Of a DNA stretch of 23,177 nucleotides, positions 15,301 through 22,252 are shown piece by piece (the first letter of the stretch is position 1; every line of letters begins with the position of its first letter). Location: NCBI GenBank assembly GCA_002491115.1, contig DKVI01000059.1, positions 1 to 23,177 on the forward strand, read 5' to 3'. This DNA is from Lachnospiraceae bacterium UBA7182 (GTDB lineage Bacteria; Bacillota; Clostridia; Lachnospirales; Lachnospiraceae). Both the position numbers and the translations under genes were made by a program. The notes below the pieces were generated by a model that had not been told where the DNA came from, ran no database searches, and saw only the letters and a program-made list of their open reading frames with translations.

Positions 15301-15900
15301 AATGTCAACGCCATTGAAGACTATAAAGAGGTGTCTGAGCGCTATACATTTATGGACAGCCAGAGAAATGACCTGATGGAAGCGGAAAAAGCTTTAAAAG
15401 AGGTGATCCAGGAGCTGGACAGCGGCATGAAAAAGCAGTTTTCGGAACAATTTGCACTGATCCGGAAAGAATTTGACAAAGCTTTTAAAGAACTGTTCGG
15501 CGGCGGAAGAGGTACGCTGGAACTGATTGACGAGGAAGATATACTGGAGACAGGCATTCGCATTATCGCGCAGCCGCCCGGGAAGAAGCTGCAGAATATG
15601 ATGCAGTTGTCCGGCGGCGAAAAGGCGCTTACCGCCATCTCGCTTTTGTTTGCCATACAGAATTTAAAGCCGTCGCCTTTCTGTCTTCTGGACGAGATTG
15701 AGGCGGCGCTGGACGATTCCAACGTGGTGCGTTTCGCAAAATATTTACATAAGCTGACCCAATATACCCAGTTTATCGTCATCACCCACAGGCGGGGGAC
15801 GATGAATGCGGCAGACCGCCTGTACGGAATCACCATGCAGGAAAAGGGTGTGTCCACCCTTGTGTCTGTCAGCCTGATCGAGAACGATCTGGATAAATAG
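12340..15900 (+). CDS. smc: Chromosome segregation protein SMC
   Basis: A 1186-residue SMC ATPase, the core of the ScpA-ScpB condensin complex that organises and separates chromosomes. Walker A GPNGSGKSN lies at 31-39, with VLGEQRVKQLRGGSMQDVIFSG soon after. Two long coiled-coil arms, rich in Glu, Lys and Gln, cover about 165-500 and 670-1000. The hinge (about 515-650) begins at GICGVVADLI and ends in NPGGSMTGG. The C-terminal head has signature LSGGEKAL starting near 1090 and Walker B FCLLDEIEAALDD near 1112-1125. Length and domain order are standard. It starts 18 nt after rnc, and ftsY begins 11 nt after its stop. Confidence 0.98.
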   Translation: MYLKSIEVQGFKSFANKIVFDFHNGITGIVGPNGSGKSNVADAVRWVLGEQRVKQLRGGSMQDVIFSGTENRKALSCAYVAITLDNAGHQLPVSYEEVTVARRLYRSGESEYLLNGTACRLKDVQELFYDTGIGKEGYSIIGQGQIDQILSTRPEESRELFDEATGIVKFKKRKKTAEKKLEDEKQNLLRINDILSELEKQLGPLERQAEKAKEYLKKRESLKEIEIHIFLLEMEHIKKELKNLADSRKITQEEMDETSKAFENTRLAYERIEKELEGIEARVNEAKDKSSEARLKKQQMKGQVELLEEQIRSAKASSRHYQERMESIEREKKERTEEKKSVLSEKAELDVRRAQMLKEQKEAEEVLSSIRQRMQDDQSNMENSKNEIIAILNQRSSIKGKLQRYDTMTEQIQIRKAEVDQKLIQMKSARLDQEEHLKQQRQALLEVRQELGQMTGSRQELENRIKELQQKITIGRKRLEDGQTIYHREASRLESLKNLAERYDGYGGSIRRVMEQKEKTGGICGVVADLIQTEKKYETAIETALGGSIQNVVTEDEETAKSLIGFLKQNRFGRVTFLPLTAVKNPPRFNQPQALNEPGVIGLAHTLVSTEDRYLRIMEQLLGRVVVVDQVDHAIALQRKYRYSLRIVTLEGESLNPGGSMTGGAFKNSSSLLSRNREIEELKEKVDRCRQDMEKIQKELTGIQNERSRCYLELDAGAANLQALRVKENTARMSVEQLEEQNQTADQDFLNLQKESAELERQKQEILELKKENQQELADSESMEKAHVASVEVYQKRVEEEREEEVKAARVLEDYHLDTASLEQKDKFTTSSLNRIEGEITKLFHEQEELEQSRQRAEADTKEREDGILALKRGMEEAGEAIRRLEEQVTDLGRQKEEQSASHKNFFAMREELSSRKNDLDKELFRLDSQKEKLDETSENLKNHMWAEYELTYNAVLPLRKEEYTSLPKLKESSAEVKEEIKALGNVNVNAIEDYKEVSERYTFMDSQRNDLMEAEKALKEVIQELDSGMKKQFSEQFALIRKEFDKAFKELFGGGRGTLELIDEEDILETGIRIIAQPPGKKLQNMMQLSGGEKALTAISLLFAIQNLKPSPFCLLDEIEAALDDSNVVRFAKYLHKLTQYTQFIVITHRRGTMNAADRLYGITMQEKGVSTLVSVSLIENDLDK

Positions 15901-15911
15901 GAGGTGCCATC

Positions 15912-16850
15912 ATGGCTGAAGAGAAAAAAGGATTTTTCAGGCGCCTGGCAGAGGGATTAAGTAAGACCAGGAATAATATCGTGTCAGGGATAGACGCGAT
16001 ATTCAACGGATTTTCCGATATTGATGATGATTTCTATGACGAGATTGAGGAAATCCTGATTATGGGCGATATCGGGATTAACGCCACAACCAGTATTATA
16101 GAAAATCTGAAAAAAAAGGTAAAGGAACAGCATATAAAGAAACCCGACGAATGTAAAGAACTCCTGATTAACAGTATCAGAGAGCAGATGGAAGTAGGCG
16201 AGACCGCTTATGATTTTGAACAGCGTACTTCTGTGGTGCTTGTGATCGGGGTCAACGGAGTCGGAAAGACCACTTCCGTAGGCAAACTGGCGGGGAAGCT
16301 GAAAGAACAGGGCCGCCGGGTAATTCTTGCGGCGGCGGATACATTCCGGGCAGCGGCAGGAGAGCAGCTTACCGAGTGGGCAAACCGGGCGGGGGTGGAG
16401 ATTATCGGCGGCAGCGAGGGCGCGGACCCTGCTTCGGTAGTCTATGACGCGGTGTGCGCCGCCAAGGCCCGGAAAGCGGATGTACTTTTGATTGATACAG
16501 CCGGAAGACTTCACAATAAAAAGAATCTGATGGAGGAACTCCGCAAGATCAACCGAATTATAGAAAGAGAATATCCCGACGCTTACAGGGAGACAATGGT
16601 AGTGTTGGACGGCACCACCGGACAGAACGCTTTGGAGCAGGCGCGCCAGTTCGGCGAAGCGGCGGAGCTTACCGGCATCATTCTGACCAAGCTGGACGGC
16701 ACGGCCAAGGGCGGGATCGCCGTGGCGATTCAGTCGGAATTAAATGTTCCCGTGAAATACATCGGCGTTGGCGAACACATTGACGACCTGCAGAAATTTG
16801 ATGCGGACGCATTTGTAAAAGCGCTGTTTTTGACAGAACCAGGAGAATAA
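15912..16850 (+). CDS. ftsY: Signal recognition particle receptor FtsY
   Basis: A 312-residue GTPase that receives SRP-bound ribosomes at the membrane. It has the helical N domain (about 1-95), G1 GVNGVGKTTSVGKLAG (about 113-128), the insertion-box motif DTFRAAAGEQL, G3 DTAGRLHNK, TKLDGTAKGG and a C-terminal GVGEHIDDLQKFD. The N-terminal acidic A domain of E. coli FtsY is missing, which is normal for Gram-positive forms; membrane contact is expected through the basic start EEKKGFFRRLAEGL. The RBS overlaps the smc stop (TAGGAGG). In many Firmicutes ylxM-ffh follow ftsY; here threonine ammonia-lyase follows instead. Confidence 0.97.
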   Translation: MAEEKKGFFRRLAEGLSKTRNNIVSGIDAIFNGFSDIDDDFYDEIEEILIMGDIGINATTSIIENLKKKVKEQHIKKPDECKELLINSIREQMEVGETAYDFEQRTSVVLVIGVNGVGKTTSVGKLAGKLKEQGRRVILAAADTFRAAAGEQLTEWANRAGVEIIGGSEGADPASVVYDAVCAAKARKADVLLIDTAGRLHNKKNLMEELRKINRIIEREYPDAYRETMVVLDGTTGQNALEQARQFGEAAELTGIILTKLDGTAKGGIAVAIQSELNVPVKYIGVGEHIDDLQKFDADAFVKALFLTEPGE

Positions 16851-16883
16851 AATACATGACAGATTTAAGGAGATACAGATAAA

Positions 16884-18095
16884 ATGATGACTTTGGAAAA
16901 ATTTGAGGAAGCCTGCGAAGTCGTAAGCAGAGTAACAATAGAGACAAGGCTGATGTACAGCCAGTATTTCAGCGAACAGTCCGGGAATAAAGTGTATTTA
17001 AAACCGGAAAATATGCAGAAAACCGGTGCGTTTAAGATCCGCGGCGCTTATTATAAGATCAGCACCCTGACCGATGAAGAACGGGAAAAAGGGCTGATCA
17101 CCGCTTCCGCAGGCAACCATGCCCAGGGTGTGGCTTACGCGGCGAAAGCGTATGGCTGCAAGGCAGTCATCGTGATGCCTACCACCACGCCCCTGATTAA
17201 AGTCAATCACACCAAAGAATACGGAGCCGAAGTGGTCCTTTACGGCAACGACTATGATGAGGCCTGTGCCCATGCCTATGAGCTGGCGAAAGAGCATGGT
17301 TATACGTTTATTCATCCCTTTGACGATCTGGATGTGGCGTCCGGCCAGGGAACCATATCCATGGAGATATTCAAAGAACTCCCGCTGGTGGATTATATCC
17401 TGGTGCCCATCGGAGGCGGCGGGCTTGCCGCGGGTGTGGCGACGCTGGCGAAACAGCTGAATCCGAAGATCCAGGTCATCGGGGTCGAGCCGGAAGGGGC
17501 AAACTGTATGGAGCAGTCCCTCGCCAAAGGGGAGGTGATCTGCCTGGAACACAGCAATACCATTGCCGACGGTACGGCAGTGCGCCAGCCGGGAAAAGAC
17601 ATATTCCCCTATATTCAGAAGAACATCGATCAGGTGATCTCCGTTCCGGATGACGATCTGATTGTGGCGTTTCTGGATATGGTGGAGAACCATAAGATGA
17701 TCGTGGAAAATTCCGGACTTTTAAGTGTGGCGGCTCTTAAGTATCTGAATGTATCGGGCAAAAAAGTGGTATGTATCTTAAGCGGCGGAAATATGGATAT
17801 CATTACCATGTCCTCCGTCGTACAGCACGGCCTGATCCAGAGAGACCGGATCTTTACCGTATCCGTCCTTCTGCCGGACAAACCGGGCGAGCTGGTCCAT
17901 GTGGCTTCCATCATCGCCGGGCAGCAGGGCAATGTGATCCGTCTCGACCACAACCAGTTTGTCAGCACCAACCGTAACGCGGCCGTGGAGCTTAAAATTA
18001 CGATGGAAGCTTTCGGCACCGAACATAAAGAGCGGATCATCCGCGAACTGAAGAACAACGGCTACCGTCCCAAAATGATCAGGGCAAATATATAG
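16884..18095 (+). CDS. ilvA: Threonine ammonia-lyase with C-terminal ACT domain (medium form)
   Basis: A 403-residue PLP enzyme that deaminates threonine to 2-oxobutyrate and ammonia. PLP lysine is Lys51 in KTGAFKIRGA; SAGNHAQG (75-82) and the phosphate-binding GGGGLAAG (177-184) are intact, and SGGN lies near the end of the catalytic domain. An ACT regulatory domain begins at about 328 (FTVSVLLPDKPGELVHVASII). The single ACT domain and length of about 400 match the medium form, placed between short catabolic TdcB and long biosynthetic IlvA, so the symbol is approximate. RBS AAGGAG (16867-16872) favours ATG 16884 over 16887. The 2-oxobutyrate could feed isoleucine synthesis or propionyl-CoA formation. 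Confidence 0.93.
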   Translation: MMTLEKFEEACEVVSRVTIETRLMYSQYFSEQSGNKVYLKPENMQKTGAFKIRGAYYKISTLTDEEREKGLITASAGNHAQGVAYAAKAYGCKAVIVMPTTTPLIKVNHTKEYGAEVVLYGNDYDEACAHAYELAKEHGYTFIHPFDDLDVASGQGTISMEIFKELPLVDYILVPIGGGGLAAGVATLAKQLNPKIQVIGVEPEGANCMEQSLAKGEVICLEHSNTIADGTAVRQPGKDIFPYIQKNIDQVISVPDDDLIVAFLDMVENHKMIVENSGLLSVAALKYLNVSGKKVVCILSGGNMDIITMSSVVQHGLIQRDRIFTVSVLLPDKPGELVHVASIIAGQQGNVIRLDHNQFVSTNRNAAVELKITMEAFGTEHKERIIRELKNNGYRPKMIRANI

Positions 18096-18097
18096 TA

Positions 18098-18207
18098 GCA
18101 GAACTTTAAGAACAGCGAAGTCCATCTAATGCGGATTGCTCTCAGGGCGCAAAGCGACCGGAGAACAATCCAGATGCGGGCATTAGATGGACGGAGCGGA
18201 ACTTTAA
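18098..18207. repeat. Inverted-repeat element flanked by 12-bp direct repeats
   Basis: GTCCATCTAATGC (18120-18132) pairs perfectly with GCATTAGATGGAC (18180-18192). Directly inside, GGATTG (18133-18138) pairs with CAATCC (18166-18171) and TCTC (18140-18143) with GAGA (18161-18164), leaving a small CGC-AAA-GCG apical hairpin and an 8-nt bulge AGATGCGG on the 3' side. The structure is bracketed by near-identical 12-mers, GCAGAACTTTAA (18098-18109) and GCGGAACTTTAA (18196-18207). No T-tract follows, so it is not a standard terminator. It fills the gap between threonine ammonia-lyase and the next gene and ends at that gene's RBS. It could be a miniature mobile element or palindromic repeat, or a structured leader RNA; the sequence alone cannot decide. 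Confidence 0.65.
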
Positions 18208-18221
18208 AAGGAGAGTAAACA

Positions 18222-18641
18222 ATGGAAAGCAGAATCGAAAAAACAATCGAAAGGCACAAAAAAGGTTATAATTGCGCACAGGCGGTCGTCTGTACCTATT
18301 GTGACCTGCTTGGAATGGACGAGGAAGCGGCGTTTCGCCTGTCGGAAGGGTTCGGTGCGGGTATGGGCGGTATGGAATCCACCTGCGGCGCGCTGTCAGG
18401 CGCCGTTATGTTATCCGGCTTAAAGGGCAGCGACGGTAATCTGGAGGCACCTAAGACCAAGGGAAGCACCTACAAACTTTCTAAAGAGATCGTAAAACGT
18501 TTCCGGGAAAAATGCGGCGCTACGATCTGTAAAGAACTTAAAGGCGTCGATACAGGTAAACCAAAACATGCGTGTCCGGACTGCATTAAAGACGCGGCAG
18601 CCATTGTAGAGGATATGCTGCTCGGAGAAAAGAATGAGTAA
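18222..18641 (+). CDS. C_GCAxxG_C_C family protein
   Basis: A 139-residue cytoplasmic protein rich in cysteine: Cys18 (GYNCAQAV), Cys24, Cys27, Cys55 (STCGALSGAVM), Cys98, Cys103, Cys118 and Cys121 (CPDC). The spaced Cys pattern with the GALSGA core defines the C_GCAxxG_C_C (redox-active protein) family, often found near redox or metal-handling genes; biochemical function is not established. The RBS is AAAAGGAGAG. Its last 8 nt overlap the start of hom, so the two are co-translated. Why a putative redox protein is coupled to homoserine dehydrogenase is not clear. Confidence 0.88.
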   Translation: MESRIEKTIERHKKGYNCAQAVVCTYCDLLGMDEEAAFRLSEGFGAGMGGMESTCGALSGAVMLSGLKGSDGNLEAPKTKGSTYKLSKEIVKRFREKCGATICKELKGVDTGKPKHACPDCIKDAAAIVEDMLLGEKNE

Positions 18642-19929
18642 ATGTAAAACGATTCAGGCTGCCCTTCTGGGTGCAGGGACTGTGGGCGGCGGCGTCTATA
18701 AGCTTCTGGAAAGAAGAAAAGACGAGATGCCGGACAAGATCCAGGCAGAGTTAAAGATCAGCAAAGTCCTGGTGAGAAGCCTGGGGAAAAAAAGAGAAGG
18801 AATACCCGATGAGATTCTGACCGACGACTGGAACAGCATCTTAAAAGACCCGGACATCAGTATCGTCATAGAACTGATGGGCGGTATCGAGCCCGCCCGC
18901 ACCCGTATCCTTGAAGCACTTGCTGCCGGCAAACATGTGGTGACCGCCAATAAAGACCTGATGGCGGAACACGGGAAAGAGCTCATGGACATGGCCGGGA
19001 AGCATCACTGTGACCTGCAGTTTGAGGCAGCGGTGGGCGGCGGCATTCCGATCATCCGACCCTTAAAAGAATGTCTGGCAGGCAATGATATCACGGAAGT
19101 GATGGGCATTGTCAACGGTACGACCAATTATATCCTGACCCGCATGACGGAGGACGGTATGGATTTTGAAGAGGCGCTTAAGAAAGCCCAGGAGCTTGGT
19201 TTTGCCGAGTCGGATCCTACCGCGGATATCGAAGGCCTGGACGCAGGGCGCAAAATGGCGATCCTTGCTTCTATTGCTTTTCATTCCCGGGTAACTTTCC
19301 AGGATGTGGATGTAAAAGGTATTACGAAGATTACGGCGGCGGATATTCAGTACGCCAAAGAATTTGGTTATACATTAAAGCTTTTAGGCGTTGCGAGAAA
19401 TACGAATCACGAGATGGAAGTGGGGGTATTTCCCATGATGATCCCGTCCACTCACCCGCTGGCGAAAGTCAATGATTCTTTTAACGCGGTCTTTGTCCAC
19501 GGAGATGCGGTGGATGACGCCATGTTCCAGGGGCGGGGCGCGGGAGAGTTTCCCACGGCCAGCGCAGTCGTCGGCGACGTGATCGCTACGGCCCGGAATA
19601 TGCAGTACGGCTGCTGCGGACGGATCGGGTGCAGTTGTTATAAAGATCTTCCCATGAAGTCGGTGGGAGAATCAAAGCACAGATATTTCCTGCGCCTTCT
19701 GGTGGAAGACAGACCCGGCATACTGGCGGGAATCGCGGGCGTGCTGGGAAATAACAGCGTAGGTATCAATCAGGTGATCCAGAAAGTCTCTGTGGACGGT
19801 GTGGCCGAGCTGGTGATCATTACGGACAAAGTAGAAAAACGCCATCTGCATGATGCGCTTATGATTTTTGGCGAAATGTCCATGATCCGTCAGATCGCGT
19901 CGGTGATCCGGGTGTATTCGCAAAAATAA
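18634..19929 (+). CDS. hom: Homoserine dehydrogenase
   Basis: A 431-residue enzyme reducing aspartate semialdehyde to homoserine, the branch point to threonine and methionine. NAD(P)-binding GAGTVGGG is at 13-20, TANKDL (Lys106) and GGGIPIIRPL follow, then GIVNGTTNYIL (158-167) and the catalytic EGLDAGRKMAILA with Asp202 and Lys206. A C-terminal ACT domain starts near 350 (YFLRLLVEDRPGILAGIAGVLG), the usual site of threonine feedback. The linker before it contains four Cys in a short stretch (YGCCGRIGCSCYKDLP). The ATG overlaps the end of the preceding gene by 8 nt. Its product feeds MetA, encoded at 3724-4644. Confidence 0.96.
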   Translation: MSKCKTIQAALLGAGTVGGGVYKLLERRKDEMPDKIQAELKISKVLVRSLGKKREGIPDEILTDDWNSILKDPDISIVIELMGGIEPARTRILEALAAGKHVVTANKDLMAEHGKELMDMAGKHHCDLQFEAAVGGGIPIIRPLKECLAGNDITEVMGIVNGTTNYILTRMTEDGMDFEEALKKAQELGFAESDPTADIEGLDAGRKMAILASIAFHSRVTFQDVDVKGITKITAADIQYAKEFGYTLKLLGVARNTNHEMEVGVFPMMIPSTHPLAKVNDSFNAVFVHGDAVDDAMFQGRGAGEFPTASAVVGDVIATARNMQYGCCGRIGCSCYKDLPMKSVGESKHRYFLRLLVEDRPGILAGIAGVLGNNSVGINQVIQKVSVDGVAELVIITDKVEKRHLHDALMIFGEMSMIRQIASVIRVYSQK

Positions 19930-20007
19930 TTTTTGAGAAGAAAAGCTGGGTACAACTTCCTGCCTAACCCGCGTGTAAGATGGGTATACTGCTATTGTGT
20001 AACTCAG

Positions 20008-20014
20008 AAAGGAG
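20008..20014 (+). promoter_or_regulatory. RBS that fixes the thioredoxin start
   Basis: AAAGGAG lies 7 nt before ATG 20022. The upstream in-frame ATG at 19980 has no such site and would add a 14-residue stretch foreign to thioredoxins. Confidence 0.6.
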
Positions 20015-20021
20015 AGTGCCA

Positions 20022-20333
20022 ATGGAAATCAGGAAGATTACCGGAGACAATTTTCAGACTGAAGTAACAGAGGCAGATCGGCCGGTGCTGCTGGAATTTT
20101 ACGCAGACTGGTGTACTCCTTGTAAGGCACAGCTTCCGGTTCTGATGCAGGCGGCAGAAGAGGCGTGTGATGTGAAATTCTGCAAGATCAATATCGACGA
20201 GGACCCGCAGCTTGCCGAACGGTTCGGTGTGACCCACGTCCCGACCATGCTTGTGATGAACAAAGAAAAAGTTTTCAGGACGATCAGAGGATTTCATCCG
20301 CTGGAGGAGATCCTGACATATCTGGAAATGTAA
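20022..20333 (+). CDS. Thioredoxin (WCTPC active site)
   Basis: A 103-residue single-domain thioredoxin with the fold's key marks: FYADWCTPCKAQLPVL (active-site Cys pair near residues 33 and 36), KINIDEDPQLAERFGV, and the cis-proline loop HVPTMLV. It would reduce disulfides in cytosolic proteins. The dipeptide between the cysteines is Thr-Pro instead of the usual Gly-Pro, a change expected to shift redox potential. No signal peptide or lipobox is seen. It follows hom after 92 nt, with no convincing promoter in the gap, and ends in a strong terminator. No thioredoxin reductase gene is in the window. Confidence 0.93.
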   Translation: MEIRKITGDNFQTEVTEADRPVLLEFYADWCTPCKAQLPVLMQAAEEACDVKFCKINIDEDPQLAERFGVTHVPTMLVMNKEKVFRTIRGFHPLEEILTYLEM

Positions 20334-20343
20334 AAAGACGAAA

Positions 20344-20383
20344 AGAAACTCCCGCAGGACTGACTGGTCTTACGGGAGTTTCT
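20344..20383. terminator. Bidirectional terminator between convergent genes
   Basis: AGAAACTCCCG (20344-20354) pairs perfectly with CGGGAGTTTCT (20373-20383), with an inner AGGAC/GTCTT stem. T-rich tracts lie on both sides: TGTTATTTTTATT on the plus strand and, read on the minus strand, TTTTCGTCTTTTT. It should stop thioredoxin transcription on plus and the importer operon on minus. Confidence 0.9.
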
Positions 20384-20390
20384 GTTATTT

Positions 20391-21422
20391 TTATTCGTCT
20401 GCTTCCAGTGTGGGAAAGAAGCCTGTCAGGTCGTCGTTTTCCATCAGGCCTTTTTCTACCCAGAAACCTGCGGCCATCTGAGCAATATCTTTTACATTAT
20501 CTTCGGTGCTCAGATCATTGAAGGCAGCATTTTCTTCTCTTCCATAGAAAGTGATGCCGGAACATTCGGCTTTTACATCTTCTACTTCCAGATCAAGTCC
20601 TTTAGCCATGATTGCGCATCCTTCATCGAAATTTTCATTCAGATAATCCACTGCCTGATACCAGCATTCCTCTGCAACTTCATAGAAATCAGGATGTTTC
20701 CCGGCGAAGGTACTGCTTACGGTAAGCACATCAATGATAGCTTTGGGGTAATCTGCGGAGGATACCAGGATATGTCCGCCTTCCCGTTCACCGCAATTGC
20801 CAAGCGCCGGTTCCCAGGTAATGGCGGCGTCTACCTGTCCTGCGATGAAAGCCTGTCCCGCTTCGTCATTTCCCATTTCCACAATATTGATCTGGTCTTC
20901 TGTAATATTGCTGTCCGCCAGTACCTGCAGGAAGAAAAAATAGGAAGTGGCGGATTTATCCAGAGCGACTGTTTTTCCGGCCAGATCATCTACGCTTTGT
21001 ATATCCGCTGTGGCTACCAGGCCGTCGCCGCCTGTGGAACAGTCCATCGTACATACATACTGCTCCGGAGCGCCTGCGCCGTACTGGATGATGTCACGGT
21101 CCATAACCTGACCCAGCATCTGGATACTGTCGGATACAAAGGCAGCTCCGTAAGTAGATTCGTCTTCCATGATGATGATGTCACAGTCGTACCCCTTTTC
21201 CGCGAAATAACCGTTTTCTTTGGCGATAAACAGAGGCGCGTAGCCTGCCCAGGTACAAAAAGCAGCTTTGAAGGGGATCAGGTCGCCTTCCGGGTCTGCT
21301 GATTCGGCACCGTCAGAAGGGGCGGGAGCGGACGCTTCCTCAGAGGCAGAAGATTTACTGCATCCTGTAAGAGAGGTTCCCAGAAGGGATATAATCAGTA
21401 ATGTAACAAATAATTTTTTCAT
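20391..21422 (-). CDS. ABC transporter substrate-binding lipoprotein (NMT1/THI5/SsuA-like)
   Basis: A 343-residue secreted lipoprotein. The signal peptide ends at lipobox LTGC (Cys21), followed by a Ser/Ala/Glu/Pro-rich linker (about 22-50). The mature domain begins FKAAFCTWAGYAPLFIAKENGYFAEKG, the usual start of the nitrate/sulfonate/taurine/thiamine-precursor binding family; AGQVDAAITWEPAL is the matching second-domain motif. It is the last gene of a permease-ATPase-binding protein operon; RBS AGGAG lies about 9 nt upstream. The ligand cannot be named from sequence: no TPP riboswitch or thiamine, sulfonate or nitrate gene is beside it. Confidence 0.93.
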   Translation of the reverse strand: MKKLFVTLLIISLLGTSLTGCSKSSASEEASAPAPSDGAESADPEGDLIPFKAAFCTWAGYAPLFIAKENGYFAEKGYDCDIIIMEDESTYGAAFVSDSIQMLGQVMDRDIIQYGAGAPEQYVCTMDCSTGGDGLVATADIQSVDDLAGKTVALDKSATSYFFFLQVLADSNITEDQINIVEMGNDEAGQAFIAGQVDAAITWEPALGNCGEREGGHILVSSADYPKAIIDVLTVSSTFAGKHPDFYEVAEECWYQAVDYLNENFDEGCAIMAKGLDLEVEDVKAECSGITFYGREENAAFNDLSTEDNVKDIAQMAAGFWVEKGLMENDDLTGFFPTLEADE

Positions 21423-21457
21423 TGATGATTCTCCTGACTAAAATTTTGATTTTGTTT

Positions 21458-22252
21458 TCAGCGGCCCAGCGCCGCGTCCTGGCTTTCCTGCCACAGCATT
21501 TCCATGATTCTGGCTTTCAGCCTGAGAAATTCCGGGTCGGTCAGAATGCTGTGGTTGCGTTCCCCCGACAGTTTCACCGGGAGTACTTCCCGGATTGTAC
21601 CCGGCCTGCGGCTCATCACATAGATCCGGCTGCCCAGAAGGATGGCTTCGTCAATATCGTGGGTGATAAAGAGTACGGTTGTCTTCATCTTCCGGCTTAC
21701 ATCGGCCAGAAGCTCCTGCATGACCACGCGGGTCTGGGCATCCAGCGCGCCAAAGGGTTCGTCCATTAAAAGAACTTTCGGATCCGCCGCCAGCGTACGG
21801 GCGATAGCCACTCTTTGCTTCATGCCGCCGGAAAGCTGACCGGGAAGCGCCTGCGCAAATCCTTTCAGGCCTACCAGATCAATCATTTCAAGCGCTTTTT
21901 CCTGACGTTCTTTTGCAGGAACTTTCTGCATTTTCATGCCGAATTCCACATTTTTCTGCACATTCAGCCAGGGGAACAGACTGTAACCCTGGAATACCAT
22001 GCCCCGGTCCGCACCCGGTTCTGTGACGGTCCTGCCGTCTATGGTCACAGTTCCTTCCGTGGTTTCTTCCAGACCGCCGATGATATTGAGCAGCGTGGAT
22101 TTCCCGCAGCCGGAAGGCCCTACGATTACGACAAATTCCGATTCTGCCACTTCCAGGCTGATATCGGAAAGGGCGGTTACTTCCCGGCCTTTTCTCCCTT
22201 TTTTCTCAAATATCTTGCTTAAATGTTCTACTTTTAATTTTGCTTCAGCCAT
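21458..22252 (-). CDS. ABC transporter ATP-binding protein (SsuB/TauB/NrtD-like)
   Basis: A 264-residue import ATPase with Walker A GPSGCGKST (45-53), Q-loop VFQGYSLFPWLNV (87-99), signature LSGGMKQRVAIART (140-153), Walker B VLLMDEPFGALD (160-171) and switch FITHDIDEA. The FPWLNVQKNV and DEPFGALDAQTR forms are typical of the nitrate/sulfonate/taurine group. Its ATG shares one base with the permease stop (TGATG at 22250-22254), so the two are translationally coupled. The binding protein follows 35 nt downstream. Confidence 0.95.
   Translation of the reverse strand: MAEAKLKVEHLSKIFEKKGRKGREVTALSDISLEVAESEFVVIVGPSGCGKSTLLNIIGGLEETTEGTVTIDGRTVTEPGADRGMVFQGYSLFPWLNVQKNVEFGMKMQKVPAKERQEKALEMIDLVGLKGFAQALPGQLSGGMKQRVAIARTLAADPKVLLMDEPFGALDAQTRVVMQELLADVSRKMKTTVLFITHDIDEAILLGSRIYVMSRRPGTIREVLPVKLSGERNHSILTDPEFLRLKARIMEMLWQESQDAALGR

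Noticed and set aside
18120..18192. Inverted repeat read as a Rho-independent terminator for ilvA
   Set aside because: No T-tract follows either arm; the next bases are CGGAGCGGAACTTTAAAAGG.
18120..18192. Inverted repeat read as a T-box leader for the hom operon
   Set aside because: The conserved T-box sequence (AGGGTGGNACCGCG) and a terminator helix are absent.
20694..21302. 202-codon open frame antisense to the substrate-binding protein
   Set aside because: No recognisable protein features, and the opposite strand encodes a clear lipoprotein with a signal peptide; this is a shadow frame.
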